Source of the DNA: VFKI01 sp033762075
GTDB lineage: Bacteria; Pseudomonadota; Gammaproteobacteria; DSM-16500
Direction of reading: 5' to 3'
Assembly: GCA_033762075.1 (NCBI GenBank)
Contig: JANRLY010000013.1
Span: forward strand, 1 to 64,000
Length of the DNA: 64,000 nucleotides
Shown here: positions 34,591 to 43,762 of the stretch, one piece after another
Layout of the letters: the number at the start of each line of letters is the position of its first letter
Numbering within the stretch: position 1 is the stretch's first letter
Made by a program: the position numbers and the translations under genes
Notes under the pieces: generated by a model
Told to the model about the DNA's origin: nothing
The model's input: only the letters and a program-made list of their open reading frames with translations
Databases searched by the model: none

Positions 34591-37500
34591 TTACAAATGA
34601 GTCACCCATAATTCGCTTAATTTTTCTTGCAGCCGATTTTGCATTTGCCGTTCATCAATATTGTCGATGTCAACTAATTCGAGCGGTTGCTCTGGCCAAG
34701 AGCATGCAAAGACAGCTTTGGTGCGTTTGCCTGTTTCAGGATCAATTTGCCATTGTAAGCACTGTGCACACACGCCTTTTAGCATGCACTGCATCGTGCT
34801 GTACACAGACGCTTGGACGCGCGGATTTTTTGTGAGCATTGTTTTTAAATGATGTTTGCGCGCATGTTGAAATTGTTTCAGCAAGCATGAATTACCGATG
34901 AGATAAATGCGATCGATATCACTTAAGGGTATTTCGGGCTGTGTTTTTAAAGGATCTAATGCGCCCCGCGCATATTTTTGCAAGACTTCAATGGGGTCAC
35001 CATTTACACTGTAATCTTGTGGGCGGTTTGTCTGAATTGCAGGGCGATCGGGTGTTACCCAAATCGCTAAATCAGTGATTTCTTCGATGTGCTTTTGGCA
35101 ATATAATTCTGCTGGATCATTAAACAATCCCAGGTATATCACTTTATTGCCCGCTTGCTTTAATGCAGAAGCGTAACTTTGTGTGATCGCAAGACTTAAT
35201 ATATTTCCAACAATTAAAACTGTTTCATGTTTATCCGCAATTTTTGCATGAATGCCTGTTGGACCCATCAGAGAAACAGGCTCACCCATTTTTAATTGTT
35301 TGCAAAGTTTAGTGCTAGCACCTTTTTCTAAAACCATAAATTTAAGTGTGCCTGCTTGACGATTAACATCCGAGGCTGTTAAAGCTAAAGGTTCGATTTG
35401 TAGTTGCGTGTGATGAATAGTTCTTGCTTGTGTTTCAAAATTTTGCAATCTGAAAAATTGTCCTGGACGAAATTTTTGTGCAGCAATGGGGGCTTGAATC
35501 ACAAGTTCTGTGATACCTGGAGCTACTTCACTGACAGATTTCACTTCTGCAGAAAATAAATAACGCATATGATCTGCAAACTGCTGATACTCATCGAGAT
35601 CAGCTGTTTCAGAGATTTTGTTTTTTAAGGTATCAACGATTTTAGGCCATGCACGCATCCCAGATGCAATGGCTTTCACAACACTGCCATGAAAAACCGG
35701 GTGGGTATCACCGATAAGGCTCACTCGCTTATCATTTTTTTGATAAGAGGTGAATGGGCCAAAATCGGTGGCTTTGCAGTGCAGAATTCCACTCGAAACT
35801 CTTAATTGGTTGTCTTTATCTTCGTAATGTTGATAAGAAAATCCATCTCGCGCGAATGTGCCGCGATGCTCAAATTCATATGCGATGTTTGGTTTGGTGC
35901 CTGTTGCAACAAAAATACTCCGCGCAGGTAAGCGGACACGCTCATCTGTTGTTTTCCAATCACCTTCAGTATTTTTGATGCGCTTTTCGCATAGCAATGC
36001 AGCTGCATGGCCATGCGTATCACGTTCTGCTTCAACGGGCTCTAAAGCTTCTAAATAATAAATGCCTTCTTCTAAGGCTTTTTGTAATTCTTCGTGATTA
36101 TTAATATAAGCAGGGGAGTCTTGCATGCTGCGTCGATAGACGATAGTGACGCCGCCCCATTCGCGAATCAAAGAAATAAAATCAGGTTGTTGCTTGAGTA
36201 GGGCTGCACGTTGGCGTTCTTCGCGCACTCTTTTTCCATGGGCGATAAATTCATTTAAAATATCAATCGATGCGATATCTAATTCAGCTAGTATTTTTTC
36301 AGCACCCATTTTTTGAGTGAGACTTTCATAGCGATGTAATATTTTTTCGACTTGGCAAATATAATATGCTTGCACTTCAGTGGCGGTATCTACGCCAGTT
36401 AATCCACCACCAATCACAACAGCGGGTAAACGAACTTGTAAATTAGTGAGGCTATCAGGATGAGAAGCATTACCTAATTGTAACGCCATCAAAAAATCAT
36501 TTGCTTGACGCATGCCGGGTAATAAACTATTTGGAATAGAAAGTGCTTTAGGTAATCCAGCACCCACTGCAATGGCAAAATGATCAAAACCCATCGCAAA
36601 TGCATCATCGACTGTCACAGTGCCGCCAAAACGTGCGCCACCAAATACTTGATAATGTTTCTTGCGTAATAAACTTAAATAAATAAGCTTTAAAAAGTTT
36701 TTATCCCAACGAACTGTAATTCCGTATTCAGCAACACCGCCAAATCCTGTGACTTGACGTTTATTTAATGGTTCAGTGATATCATCGTAACAATAAATGG
36801 GATTGCGAATTAAGCTTTCTGGTAAGGGTTCTATTTTTAATCCATCAAATCCAACCACAGCAAAACCTTCAAGCAACATATGATGTGCTAACGTAAACCC
36901 CGCAGGACCCTGACCCGCAATCATGATTTTTAATCCATTGTACGGTTTTAAGAGATATTGTTTTTGACGTAGTGGATTCCAGCGAGTTAGCAAATCATAG
37001 ATTTCAACACCCCAAGGCAAATGTAAAACGTCCGTTAAAGCGCGCGTTTCTGCTTGCGGTATATTCACAGGTTCTTGCTTTTGATAAATACAAGCTTTCA
37101 TACAATCATTGCAAATACGATGACCTGTTGCAGGACACATGGGATTATCAACCATGATCATAGCGAGGGCTGCAATCGTATGACCATCGCGTTTGAGCAA
37201 ATGCATCTCAGAAATTTTTTCTTCTAAAGGGCAACCTGTAAGCGTGACATCGAGTGGATTTTGGCGAAATCCTAATGAAAAATCAGTTTTTTTAACAGGA
37301 AATCCTTTTGAGCAAAAATCTCCCTCATGATCATGGCAATAAATACAATAATTCACTTCATCTTGTGCGTGACGTGCATCCATACGTGGATCTGTTAAAG
37401 TAAATCCATCTCTTTGTCGCAAATGATCTTCTGGAGCAACAATGTAAGGCAAATCGTTTTTTGTCAGTATCTCATGCTTGATTAAATGTTGATGATCAAT

Positions 37501-38082
37501 ACGCTCAGGAATATGAAAGCTTGCCCAACCGTTTACCAATGCTTGGCCTTCTGCTGAAGTCAAAGCGCGCGCGCACCATTGTGTGAGCTTTTCTGTTTCG
37601 TCTGCAAATCGTTCAGGTTCTTGTATGCATTGATTTGCGAAAAGCGCAATCGCTAATTCACTATCATCCGTTTGAAGTGGAGACGTGTATAAAATTTGAT
37701 TGAGCCATTCATTTAAAATTTGAAAAGAGGGTAGTGCGTCTATGTTTTGCAATAATTTTTTTGCACGGCGTAAAACAAAATATTGTTTAAAAGCTGAAAC
37801 AGGATTTTGAGCTAAAGTTTGTGCTTGCGCCAAGGCTGCAGCATCTTCTATTTGAAATAATTCAATCAAAAATTTTTCTAAATAGCGTGCAAGTATAATT
37901 AATAACTCACTTACCGCAAGAGAGGAAAAATCATGCTGGTTTTCACGATATTTTAATAATTGCTCGTACCATTCTGATGGTAAAATCGCAAGAAAATGAT
38001 CGTCCAGCCGCTTCAAACTTTGAGGTTCGAAGAGCTCTTGGTAGGTAAAATTTTTTAATGTCAGTGTAGGTGTTTTGTGCAT
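34591..38082 (-). CDS. Large FAD/NAD(P)-dependent oxidoreductase, GltD-PyrK-like fusion with extra N-terminal domain
   Basis: This is a 1163-residue protein. Residues 1-220 have no recognised domain. A Cys-rich part at about 240-335 (CIYCHDHEGDFCS, then CNDCMKACIYQ) matches the iron-sulfur region of GltD. A GltD-type FAD module follows (IMIAGQGPAGFTLAHHML near 386), then an NAD(P)-binding module (VVIGGGLTGVDTATEV near 560). The C-terminal part, from about 850, is a ferredoxin-reductase/PyrK-like domain (PGQFFRLQNF) ending in a [2Fe-2S]-type Cys set (CMLKGVCAQCLQW and ACSWPE). The same two parts form separate subunits in NfnAB-type transhydrogenases. A flavin-based electron-transfer role is therefore suggested; the electron acceptors are unknown. 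It lies 14 bases downstream of mltD. Confidence 0.85.
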   Translation of the reverse strand: MHKTPTLTLKNFTYQELFEPQSLKRLDDHFLAILPSEWYEQLLKYRENQHDFSSLAVSELLIILARYLEKFLIELFQIEDAAALAQAQTLAQNPVSAFKQYFVLRRAKKLLQNIDALPSFQILNEWLNQILYTSPLQTDDSELAIALFANQCIQEPERFADETEKLTQWCARALTSAEGQALVNGWASFHIPERIDHQHLIKHEILTKNDLPYIVAPEDHLRQRDGFTLTDPRMDARHAQDEVNYCIYCHDHEGDFCSKGFPVKKTDFSLGFRQNPLDVTLTGCPLEEKISEMHLLKRDGHTIAALAMIMVDNPMCPATGHRICNDCMKACIYQKQEPVNIPQAETRALTDVLHLPWGVEIYDLLTRWNPLRQKQYLLKPYNGLKIMIAGQGPAGFTLAHHMLLEGFAVVGFDGLKIEPLPESLIRNPIYCYDDITEPLNKRQVTGFGGVAEYGITVRWDKNFLKLIYLSLLRKKHYQVFGGARFGGTVTVDDAFAMGFDHFAIAVGAGLPKALSIPNSLLPGMRQANDFLMALQLGNASHPDSLTNLQVRLPAVVIGGGLTGVDTATEVQAYYICQVEKILHRYESLTQKMGAEKILAELDIASIDILNEFIAHGKRVREERQRAALLKQQPDFISLIREWGGVTIVYRRSMQDSPAYINNHEELQKALEEGIYYLEALEPVEAERDTHGHAAALLCEKRIKNTEGDWKTTDERVRLPARSIFVATGTKPNIAYEFEHRGTFARDGFSYQHYEDKDNQLRVSSGILHCKATDFGPFTSYQKNDKRVSLIGDTHPVFHGSVVKAIASGMRAWPKIVDTLKNKISETADLDEYQQFADHMRYLFSAEVKSVSEVAPGITELVIQAPIAAQKFRPGQFFRLQNFETQARTIHHTQLQIEPLALTASDVNRQAGTLKFMVLEKGASTKLCKQLKMGEPVSLMGPTGIHAKIADKHETVLIVGNILSLAITQSYASALKQAGNKVIYLGLFNDPAELYCQKHIEEITDLAIWVTPDRPAIQTNRPQDYSVNGDPIEVLQKYARGALDPLKTQPEIPLSDIDRIYLIGNSCLLKQFQHARKHHLKTMLTKNPRVQASVYSTMQCMLKGVCAQCLQWQIDPETGKRTKAVFACSWPEQPLELVDIDNIDERQMQNRLQEKLSELWVTHL

Positions 38083-38096
38083 GAATGATGAACCTT

Positions 38097-39665
38097 TTAT
38101 ACATGAGTGGGGATAAGCAACTGATCACCTTCAGTAAGTTGATTATCCGACATTAAATTCGCAATACGAATAAGCGCAGGAGTTGTATGAAATCGGTTGG
38201 CAATATTTTCTATGGTATCGTGTTGTTTCACAACATATACCGTATTTCCAGGTGTTACTTGATCTGTTGGCACAGTTTTACTATGTGTGGGAATAATCAA
38301 AATATGTCCAGGTTGCGGTGCGTTATTTTTAATATGATTAAGCGCTAAAATTGCTTGAGGTTGTAAATGAAAATGATCTGAGATTGTTTTCAAGGTATCA
38401 CTTTTCCTGACCATGTAAAGCGTATCACCAGCTTGCATCGTATAAGGCTTACGTGTTGTGTGGATGTCATTTAGTGGCTGAAGTGCAGGCTGGCTTGTTT
38501 TTCGTAATGTTTCTGAAATAGACGGTGCTACTGAAGCGACTAAAATTTTTGTACCAGGCTTTATGGTATGACCAATGGAAGGATTATGCTGACGAATCAT
38601 TTCAGGCGTTAAAGAAAATCTCGCAGCAATTTTTTCTAATGTATCACCCTGTTGCACATCATAACGCATCCAATGCAACTGAGGATAATGCGAAATTTTA
38701 GCTAAATTTTCTGAAAAAGTGGCAACATTTTCGATGGGTAATACTAGTCGAAAGGGACCTGTTGGTGCAGTCGCCGTCGATTGATAACCTGAATTAAATT
38801 GTTTTAATTCTTTAAAACTCATTCCTGCCAGTGCTGCTGCTTGTTTTAAGTCAATTTGTGTCCCTGGGTTAATTTCTGCTAGATAAGGTGCATTTGGAAC
38901 AGCAGGGAAATCTAATGGGAAATCTTCTGGATGTTGAATAATAGTAGCAAGTGCTAATAATCTTGGCACATAATCACGCGTTTCTTTTGCTAATGGCAAT
39001 GTCCAAAAATCAGCACCTTCACCATCGCGAATATTTTTTCGAATAGCGGCTAATACATTTCCTTCGCCAGTATCATATGCAGCTATCGCCAGCAGCCAAT
39101 TGCCATCAAAAAATGTTTTCAGCCAAGATAAATGATTTAATGCGGCTTTAGTCGAAGTGACAACATCTTGACGTCCGTCATACCACCAGTTTTGCCTTAC
39201 ACCATATCCAGATGCCGTCTCGGGCATCATTTGCCAAAGCCCTGCAGCACCTGAAGTGGAATTTTTAGCAAAGGGATTATACGAGCTCTCAATAATCGGC
39301 AATAAAACTAATTCAGCCGGTAAGTGGCGCTTGTGCGTTTGTTGCAAAATAAAATAGAGCCATGGAGTGGCGCGTTTCATTGCGTTTACTAAAGAATGTG
39401 GATGTTGGTAATACCAATGTATTTTTTGTTGTACGAGTGGATTATCTTCGTAATGCGGTAAGGCGAACTCTCGTTGCAAAATATCCCAGAGATCACCCGC
39501 GGAATAATAACGATCAATATCTTGCGCAATTACTTGTTTGTGTTCAGCTGAGAGGGGAGAAAGTTTTTTTTGATACGAGCGAATGCCTTCTGTCGGTTGG
39601 GCAACGCAAAGCATTGTCCAGAACAGACTCAAAATAAAAATCAGTAATGCTAACAAGGATCGCAT
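38097..39665 (-). CDS. mltD: Membrane-bound lytic murein transglycosylase D, with LysM repeats
   Basis: The enzyme cleaves the glycan strands of peptidoglycan. It has 522 residues. The N-terminus (MRSLLALLIFILSLFWTMLC) is a signal sequence or lipoprotein leader with a Cys near position 20. The SLT catalytic domain has Glu126 in LPIIESSYNPFAKNSTSGAA followed by GLWQMMPETASGYG. AIAAYDTGEGNVLAAI is also characteristic. Three LysM domains follow, starting VQQGDTLEKIAARFS, MQAGDTLYMVRKSDT and VKQHDTIENIANRFH. They bind peptidoglycan. The open frame reaches 39683 but ATG 39665 gives a proper signal sequence. In E. coli mltD also sits near yafS, rnhA and dnaQ, but here gloB is missing. Confidence 0.95.
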   Translation of the reverse strand: MRSLLALLIFILSLFWTMLCVAQPTEGIRSYQKKLSPLSAEHKQVIAQDIDRYYSAGDLWDILQREFALPHYEDNPLVQQKIHWYYQHPHSLVNAMKRATPWLYFILQQTHKRHLPAELVLLPIIESSYNPFAKNSTSGAAGLWQMMPETASGYGVRQNWWYDGRQDVVTSTKAALNHLSWLKTFFDGNWLLAIAAYDTGEGNVLAAIRKNIRDGEGADFWTLPLAKETRDYVPRLLALATIIQHPEDFPLDFPAVPNAPYLAEINPGTQIDLKQAAALAGMSFKELKQFNSGYQSTATAPTGPFRLVLPIENVATFSENLAKISHYPQLHWMRYDVQQGDTLEKIAARFSLTPEMIRQHNPSIGHTIKPGTKILVASVAPSISETLRKTSQPALQPLNDIHTTRKPYTMQAGDTLYMVRKSDTLKTISDHFHLQPQAILALNHIKNNAPQPGHILIIPTHSKTVPTDQVTPGNTVYVVKQHDTIENIANRFHTTPALIRIANLMSDNQLTEGDQLLIPTHV

Positions 39666-39765
39666 GTGGCATAACTCAATCAAAGTGTGAGCGGGATTCT
39701 ATCACATCCAGGAAATCACTTTGCAGCCATCTCGTCTGCGGAGTATAGTATTTCATCGATGGCCT

Positions 39766-39845
39766 GTGGGGATCCGACGCCCTTACTATCCTGCCGTACT
39801 CGCTCTGCTGCGCGCGGCGTTCTCAGCGTCACGTCCTCGGCCAGA
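39766..39845. other. GC-rich islet in the mltD/methyltransferase divergent region
   Basis: This segment (GGGGATCCGACGCCCTTACT onward) is markedly GC-rich, with CTGCGCGCGG and CGTCACGTCCTCGGCC, in an otherwise AT-rich intergenic region. It reads open in the methyltransferase frame, but its composition and lack of family similarity argue against coding. It may be a foreign insert or a regulatory element. No clear palindrome spans it. Confidence 0.4.
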
Positions 39846-39875
39846 ATTCGAATTCAGCAAAGGAAAAATGCACTT

Positions 39876-40616
39876 GTGAGCAAAATGCATCGAGCATTGC
39901 AACAATGGAATCTCTGGCTGACAGAGGCTGTCGGCAAGGATCTTCTCTCGCTCGAACAATCTATACTTTCGCAGTATTTAGCCACCTTTGGAGGCCGTTA
40001 TGCTTTACTCATTGGAGCGCCTTCGCAATCGAACTTATTGTCAGTTTGTCACGCAGGCCAGGCTCTTTTGACTACTCCGTTAACGATTAAACAGGCTTCA
40101 GTGAGTGCAATAGAGACAGATTTAAGTGAATTACCTATTGCGACCGGTAGTATGGATTTAGTGATCATGCCTCACATCTTGGAATATACTGTTCATCCTC
40201 ATCAATTATTTCTTGAAGCCAGTCGTATCGTGAAGCCAGAAGGGTACCTTATCGTGTTGGGTTTTAATCCCTATAGTTTGTGGGGATTGCGAAAAATGAT
40301 TTCGCGTAAAATTAGTGCAGCGCCGTGGAGCACACATTTTTTACCGCGCGAACGAATCAAAAAATGGTTGCGATTAGCAGAATTTTCGCTCATACGCGAA
40401 GATACTATGTTATTTCGGCCACCGCTTTCACGTAAAACAACCTTTGAACGATTAAAATTTCTTGAGTCTGTCGGCGCAAAGCTTTATAAACCACTCGGTG
40501 GTGTCTATATCTTAATGGCGCAAGCCAAAGTCATTCCTTTAACACCCATTCGATTAAAATGGAAACAAAAATTGGCTAATTTTCAACCTGGCATTTTGAC
40601 GGGTTCTTTAACATGA
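39876..40616 (+). CDS. SAM-dependent methyltransferase-fold protein (YafS-like)
   Basis: This is a 246-residue product of the YafS type, a class I methyltransferase fold. It contains SELPIATGSMDLVIMPHILE (motif after the nucleotide site) and VKPEGYLIVLGFNPYSLWGL. The glycine-rich motif I is degenerate (ALLIGAPSQSNLLS), so activity is uncertain. The frame is open back to 39687, but that region has foreign composition. GTG 39876 follows AAGGA by 11 bases and is close to ATG 39885, so the start is uncertain by nine bases. It overlaps rnhA by four bases. Position between mltD and rnhA-dnaQ supports the YafS assignment. Confidence 0.8.
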   Translation: MSKMHRALQQWNLWLTEAVGKDLLSLEQSILSQYLATFGGRYALLIGAPSQSNLLSVCHAGQALLTTPLTIKQASVSAIETDLSELPIATGSMDLVIMPHILEYTVHPHQLFLEASRIVKPEGYLIVLGFNPYSLWGLRKMISRKISAAPWSTHFLPRERIKKWLRLAEFSLIREDTMLFRPPLSRKTTFERLKFLESVGAKLYKPLGGVYILMAQAKVIPLTPIRLKWKQKLANFQPGILTGSLT

Positions 40617-41062
40617 CCATAAAACACGTGCATATTTTTACAGATGGTGCCTGCAGCGGAAATCCGGGACCTGGTGGTTGGGGTTATTTAATCCGTTATG
40701 GTGATCATGAAAAAACTGGATCAGGCGCAGAGGCAGATACAACGAACAATCGCATGGAATTAATCGCAGCGATTCGTGCATTAAATGTCTTACGTGAACC
40801 TTGTAAGGTCGATCTTTACACGGATTCTCAATATTTACAAAAAGGCATCACCGAATGGATGAGTGGCTGGAAGAAAAAAAATTGGCGTAAAGCTGATAAA
40901 AAACCGGTAAAAAATGCGGATTTGTGGCAAGCATTAGATGAATTAACAACTCGTCATCACATTCGATGGCATTGGGTTAAAGCACATAATGGTCATTTAG
41001 AAAATGAACGCGTCGATCAATTAGCGCGTGATGCAATCGATCGACTAAGAAAGAGGACATAA
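40613..41062 (+). CDS. rnhA: Ribonuclease HI
   Basis: RNase HI removes the RNA strand from RNA-DNA hybrids. It has 149 residues (E. coli 155). The catalytic residues are visible: Asp in VHIFTDGACSGNPGPGGWGY, Glu in NNRMELIAAIRAL, Asp in LYTDSQYLQKGITEWM, and Asp near ENERVDQLARDA. The basic handle contains WKKKNWRKADKKPVKN. ATG 40613 overlaps the methyltransferase stop as ATGA. dnaQ begins one base after the stop codon. This is the same rnhA/dnaQ neighbourhood as in enterobacteria, though here codirectional. Confidence 0.97.
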   Translation: MTIKHVHIFTDGACSGNPGPGGWGYLIRYGDHEKTGSGAEADTTNNRMELIAAIRALNVLREPCKVDLYTDSQYLQKGITEWMSGWKKKNWRKADKKPVKNADLWQALDELTTRHHIRWHWVKAHNGHLENERVDQLARDAIDRLRKRT

Positions 41063-41063
41063 C

Positions 41064-41795
41064 GTGCGCTATGTTGTTTTAGATACGGAAACGACTGGTT
41101 TAGAAACTTCCGAAGGGCATCGGATCATTGAAGTGGGCTGTGTTGAAATATTAAATCGCAAAATCACAGGCCAACGTTATCATCAATATCTCAATCCAGA
41201 AAGAGATATTGACGAAGGGGCTTTAGCTGTTCACGGTATCACCAAAGATTTTTTAAAAGATAAGCCCACATTTGCTGAAATCGCAACGGATTTTATGGCT
41301 TTCATCCAAGATGCTGTTGTGATTATTCATAACGCACCTTTCGATACCGCTTTTATCAATTATGAATTAATGCTTGCAAAACAACGCTGGAAGCCACTGA
41401 CACAATATTGTCAGATCATAGATACCCTTGTGTTAGCACGTCAATTGCACGCAGGGCAACGTAATAGCTTAGATGCTTTGTGTAAACGATATCACATTGA
41501 TAATAGCCATCGTGAATTACACGGTGCTTTACTTGACGCACATCTATTAGCGCAAGTGTATCTTGCGATGACAGGTGGACAGGGGAGTTTATTTGATGAT
41601 GTAGTGACAGCGACTGATCAACCACAAAATCGCGAACTTGCATCGTTAAAAACCCCTCAGATCCAGGTAGATGGTGTACTTAAGGTGATTTCTGCTAATG
41701 CTTCGGAGCTTGAGTTACATGCTAAAAAGTTACAGGAAATGGCAAAAAACGGCCTTTGCCTCTGGAATAACCAGCAACTCATTGATAACAATTAA
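41064..41795 (+). CDS. dnaQ: DNA polymerase III epsilon subunit (proofreading exonuclease)
   Basis: DnaQ is the 3'-5' proofreading exonuclease of the replicase. It has 243 residues, as in E. coli. DEDDh motifs are VVLDTETTGLETSEGHRIIE (Asp/Glu), VVIIHNAPFDTAFINYEL (Asp) and the His-Asp in RELHGALLDAHLLAQVYLAM. The C-terminal TGGQGSLF is the start of the region that binds the alpha subunit. It starts with GTG at 41064 and GAGG nine bases upstream. Codirectional and nearly contiguous with rnhA. Confidence 0.97.
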   Translation: MRYVVLDTETTGLETSEGHRIIEVGCVEILNRKITGQRYHQYLNPERDIDEGALAVHGITKDFLKDKPTFAEIATDFMAFIQDAVVIIHNAPFDTAFINYELMLAKQRWKPLTQYCQIIDTLVLARQLHAGQRNSLDALCKRYHIDNSHRELHGALLDAHLLAQVYLAMTGGQGSLFDDVVTATDQPQNRELASLKTPQIQVDGVLKVISANASELELHAKKLQEMAKNGLCLWNNQQLIDNN

Positions 41796-41869
41796 TTTTT
41801 TGTCTTAATCTGCCCCTAAGAAACGCCCCGTATAATTACAGAACATAACTTTTTGAGAATATTTTGCTC

Positions 41870-42139
41870 ATGACTAAATTTGCACAAGATCCATTAACAT
41901 TACCATCCACTCAATACGTGATAAACCTACTGAGGCAAAGACGACGGCCCGTTCAAATGAGTCGCTCTCTGAATCATTTTCAAACTACGATACCGACAGA
42001 CGAAAAAAAACCCAGTCTTACAGGTTTAGAAATCCTTCAGATGAGAAAAATTGATATTGATGAAGAAAAAACAGAAGCGCCGAATGGATCATCTCAAGAT
42101 AATCAAAGCAACGCATCTGTTATTAAAGTTGATTATTAA
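41870..42139 (+). CDS. Small hypothetical protein, 89 aa
   Basis: I do not recognise this small, soluble protein. The middle is basic (RQRRRPVQMSRSLNHFQ) and the last 30 residues are acidic and Ser/Asn-rich, with a DEEKTEAPNG stretch and a hydrophobic end (SVIKVDY). The start at ATG 41870 has GAGAAT upstream, and a TATAAT at 41831-41836 may be its -10. It ends within four bases of the opposite-strand gene end. It may encode a regulatory or secreted peptide, but no evidence decides. Confidence 0.5.
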   Translation: MTKFAQDPLTLPSTQYVINLLRQRRRPVQMSRSLNHFQTTIPTDEKKPSLTGLEILQMRKIDIDEEKTEAPNGSSQDNQSNASVIKVDY

Positions 42140-42813
42140 CTTTTGCGATTTCCAGATAATGCGCTTAGCAATATCAGTAAATTTTGGAACAAAATTAAAA
42201 TATCTAAATAAAGGCTGATGGTCGCCATAATGTAATTAGTTTCGCCGTTATGGATGATGCGACTCGTATCATACATGAGTAACAAGCTTGAAATGAAAAC
42301 CAGTAACGATGAAATAGCGAGTTGAATCGCGGGCATTTTAAAGAAAATATTCGCGAGTGTTGCAACTATACACACCACTAAACCAATCATTAAAAATTTG
42401 CCGAGATGACTCATGTCTTTTTTCGTGACAAGTATCCAAGCTGATGTCGCGAAAAAGATTGCGCCTGTTCCGCCAAGTGCAGTTAAAATCAATTGGCCGC
42501 CATTTGTGTAACCGTGAATAATGTAATTTAAAAAAGGCCCGAGTGAATATCCCATACAACCAGTAAATGCAAAAACTAAAACGATCCCCCAGCCACTATT
42601 CCGCATTGCAGTCGTTGCAAATAATAAAACAAGTCCAACAATGAATGTCACAAATTGACCCATGCCTGCAACAGGATGTGCCATGCCAAACATTGCAGTG
42701 CCTGCACTGAATAATAAAGTGAGACTTAATAAGAAATAGGTGTTGCGTAAAAGTGAAACGTTACTTTGGCTGAGTGAATCCGTACGACTTGCAGTCAGTT
42801 GATTGAAGTCCAT
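42136..42813 (-). CDS. Bax inhibitor-1 family membrane protein (YccA-like)
   Basis: This is a 225-residue protein with seven hydrophobic segments from about residue 25 to the end. Typical BI-1 features are NTYFLLSLTLLFSAGTAMFG in the first helix, GPFLNYIIHGYTN, LLLMYDTSRIIHNGETNYIM and the Asp-containing LYLDILILFQNLLILLS near the C-terminus. E. coli YccA (219 aa) has the same form and modulates FtsH; related proteins are pH-sensitive calcium-leak channels. It sits in the inner membrane. Convergent with the preceding small gene. Confidence 0.92.
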   Translation of the reverse strand: MDFNQLTASRTDSLSQSNVSLLRNTYFLLSLTLLFSAGTAMFGMAHPVAGMGQFVTFIVGLVLLFATTAMRNSGWGIVLVFAFTGCMGYSLGPFLNYIIHGYTNGGQLILTALGGTGAIFFATSAWILVTKKDMSHLGKFLMIGLVVCIVATLANIFFKMPAIQLAISSLLVFISSLLLMYDTSRIIHNGETNYIMATISLYLDILILFQNLLILLSALSGNRKS

Positions 42814-42921
42814 GGTAATACCTCATTCTTGAGAAAAGAGTAGCAGTATAGCAGTTTGGATTGTATTTGGTAATTCCATTTGGTTTTGTCATTAGCCTGG
42901 AATGACATGAGACACGAATTG

Positions 42922-42950
42922 TTGTACTAGCTGAAAAATAGCTGTAATAT
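42922..42950 (+). promoter_or_regulatory. Probable promoter of tRNA-Ser and uvrY
   Basis: TTGTAC (42922-42927) and TAATAT (42945-42950) are separated by 17 bases and followed by TCCCGCTACG, a GC-rich discriminator typical of stable-RNA promoters. The tRNA begins 28 bases after the -10. No terminator is obvious between tRNA-Ser and uvrY, so it may also drive the regulator gene. Confidence 0.65.
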
Positions 42951-42977
42951 TCCCGCTACGAAAGCTACATGAAGTTT

Positions 42978-43067
<90 letters not shown>

Positions 43068-43101
43068 GGTCGGTAAAATCACCAGGTAGGAGCTTGCCGG
43101 G

Positions 43102-43758
43102 TTGATAAAAGTTTTATTAGTGGATGATCACGAACTAGTCCGTATCGGGATCAGAAGGCTTTTAGAAGATGTGAGTAGCATACAAGTCGTTGGTGAGGCG
43201 AGCACTGGCGAAGATGCTATTAAATTGTCACGCGAGTTATTACCAGATGTTGTGCTTATGGATGTGCAAATGCCAGGCATTGGTGGCCTCGAAGCAACCC
43301 GCAAAATGTTACGCCACAATCCAGATCTTCGTATTCTTGCGCTCACAGTTTGTAACGATGAGCCATATCCTTCGCGTTTTCTGCAAGCGGGTGCAGCAGG
43401 ATATATCACTAAAGGTTGTGATCCCGACGAAATGATTCGCGCTATTCGTATTATCTCTGTGGGTCAACGTTACATTAGTACACGGATTGCTCAACAATTA
43501 GCGCTTAAACGCTACGCCCCTGATGATACTTCACCACTCGATACTTTATCTGAACGTGAATTACAAATTATGTTGATGATCACCTCAGGACAAAAAGTCA
43601 CTGAAATTTCTGAAAAACTTTGCTTAAGTCCCAAAACAATTAATAGTTATCGATACCGCATTTTCAAAAAATTCGAAATAGATAGCGATGTTGAATTAAC
43701 TTTATTAGCCATTAAATTGGGCTTAATCGGAGAGCGCACTTTATCTGAAGTTAATTAA
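43102..43758 (+). CDS. uvrY: Response regulator UvrY/GacA/LetA family
   Basis: This 218-residue response regulator has a receiver domain with phospho-acceptor Asp54 (VVLMDVQMPGIGG) and acidic DD at 8-9. A LuxR-type helix-turn-helix follows at about 148-210 (LSERELQIMLMITSGQKVTE, then KTINSYRYRIFKKF). It belongs to the GacA/UvrY/LetA group that, when phosphorylated by its BarA/LetS sensor kinase, activates small RNAs that sequester CsrA. In Legionella LetA drives the transmissive phase. The start is a TTG at 43102 with AGGAG nine bases upstream. It is followed by uvrC after four bases, the same order as in E. coli. Confidence 0.93.
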   Translation: MIKVLLVDDHELVRIGIRRLLEDVSSIQVVGEASTGEDAIKLSRELLPDVVLMDVQMPGIGGLEATRKMLRHNPDLRILALTVCNDEPYPSRFLQAGAAGYITKGCDPDEMIRAIRIISVGQRYISTRIAQQLALKRYAPDDTSPLDTLSERELQIMLMITSGQKVTEISEKLCLSPKTINSYRYRIFKKFEIDSDVELTLLAIKLGLIGERTLSEVN

Positions 43759-43762
43759 TTAT

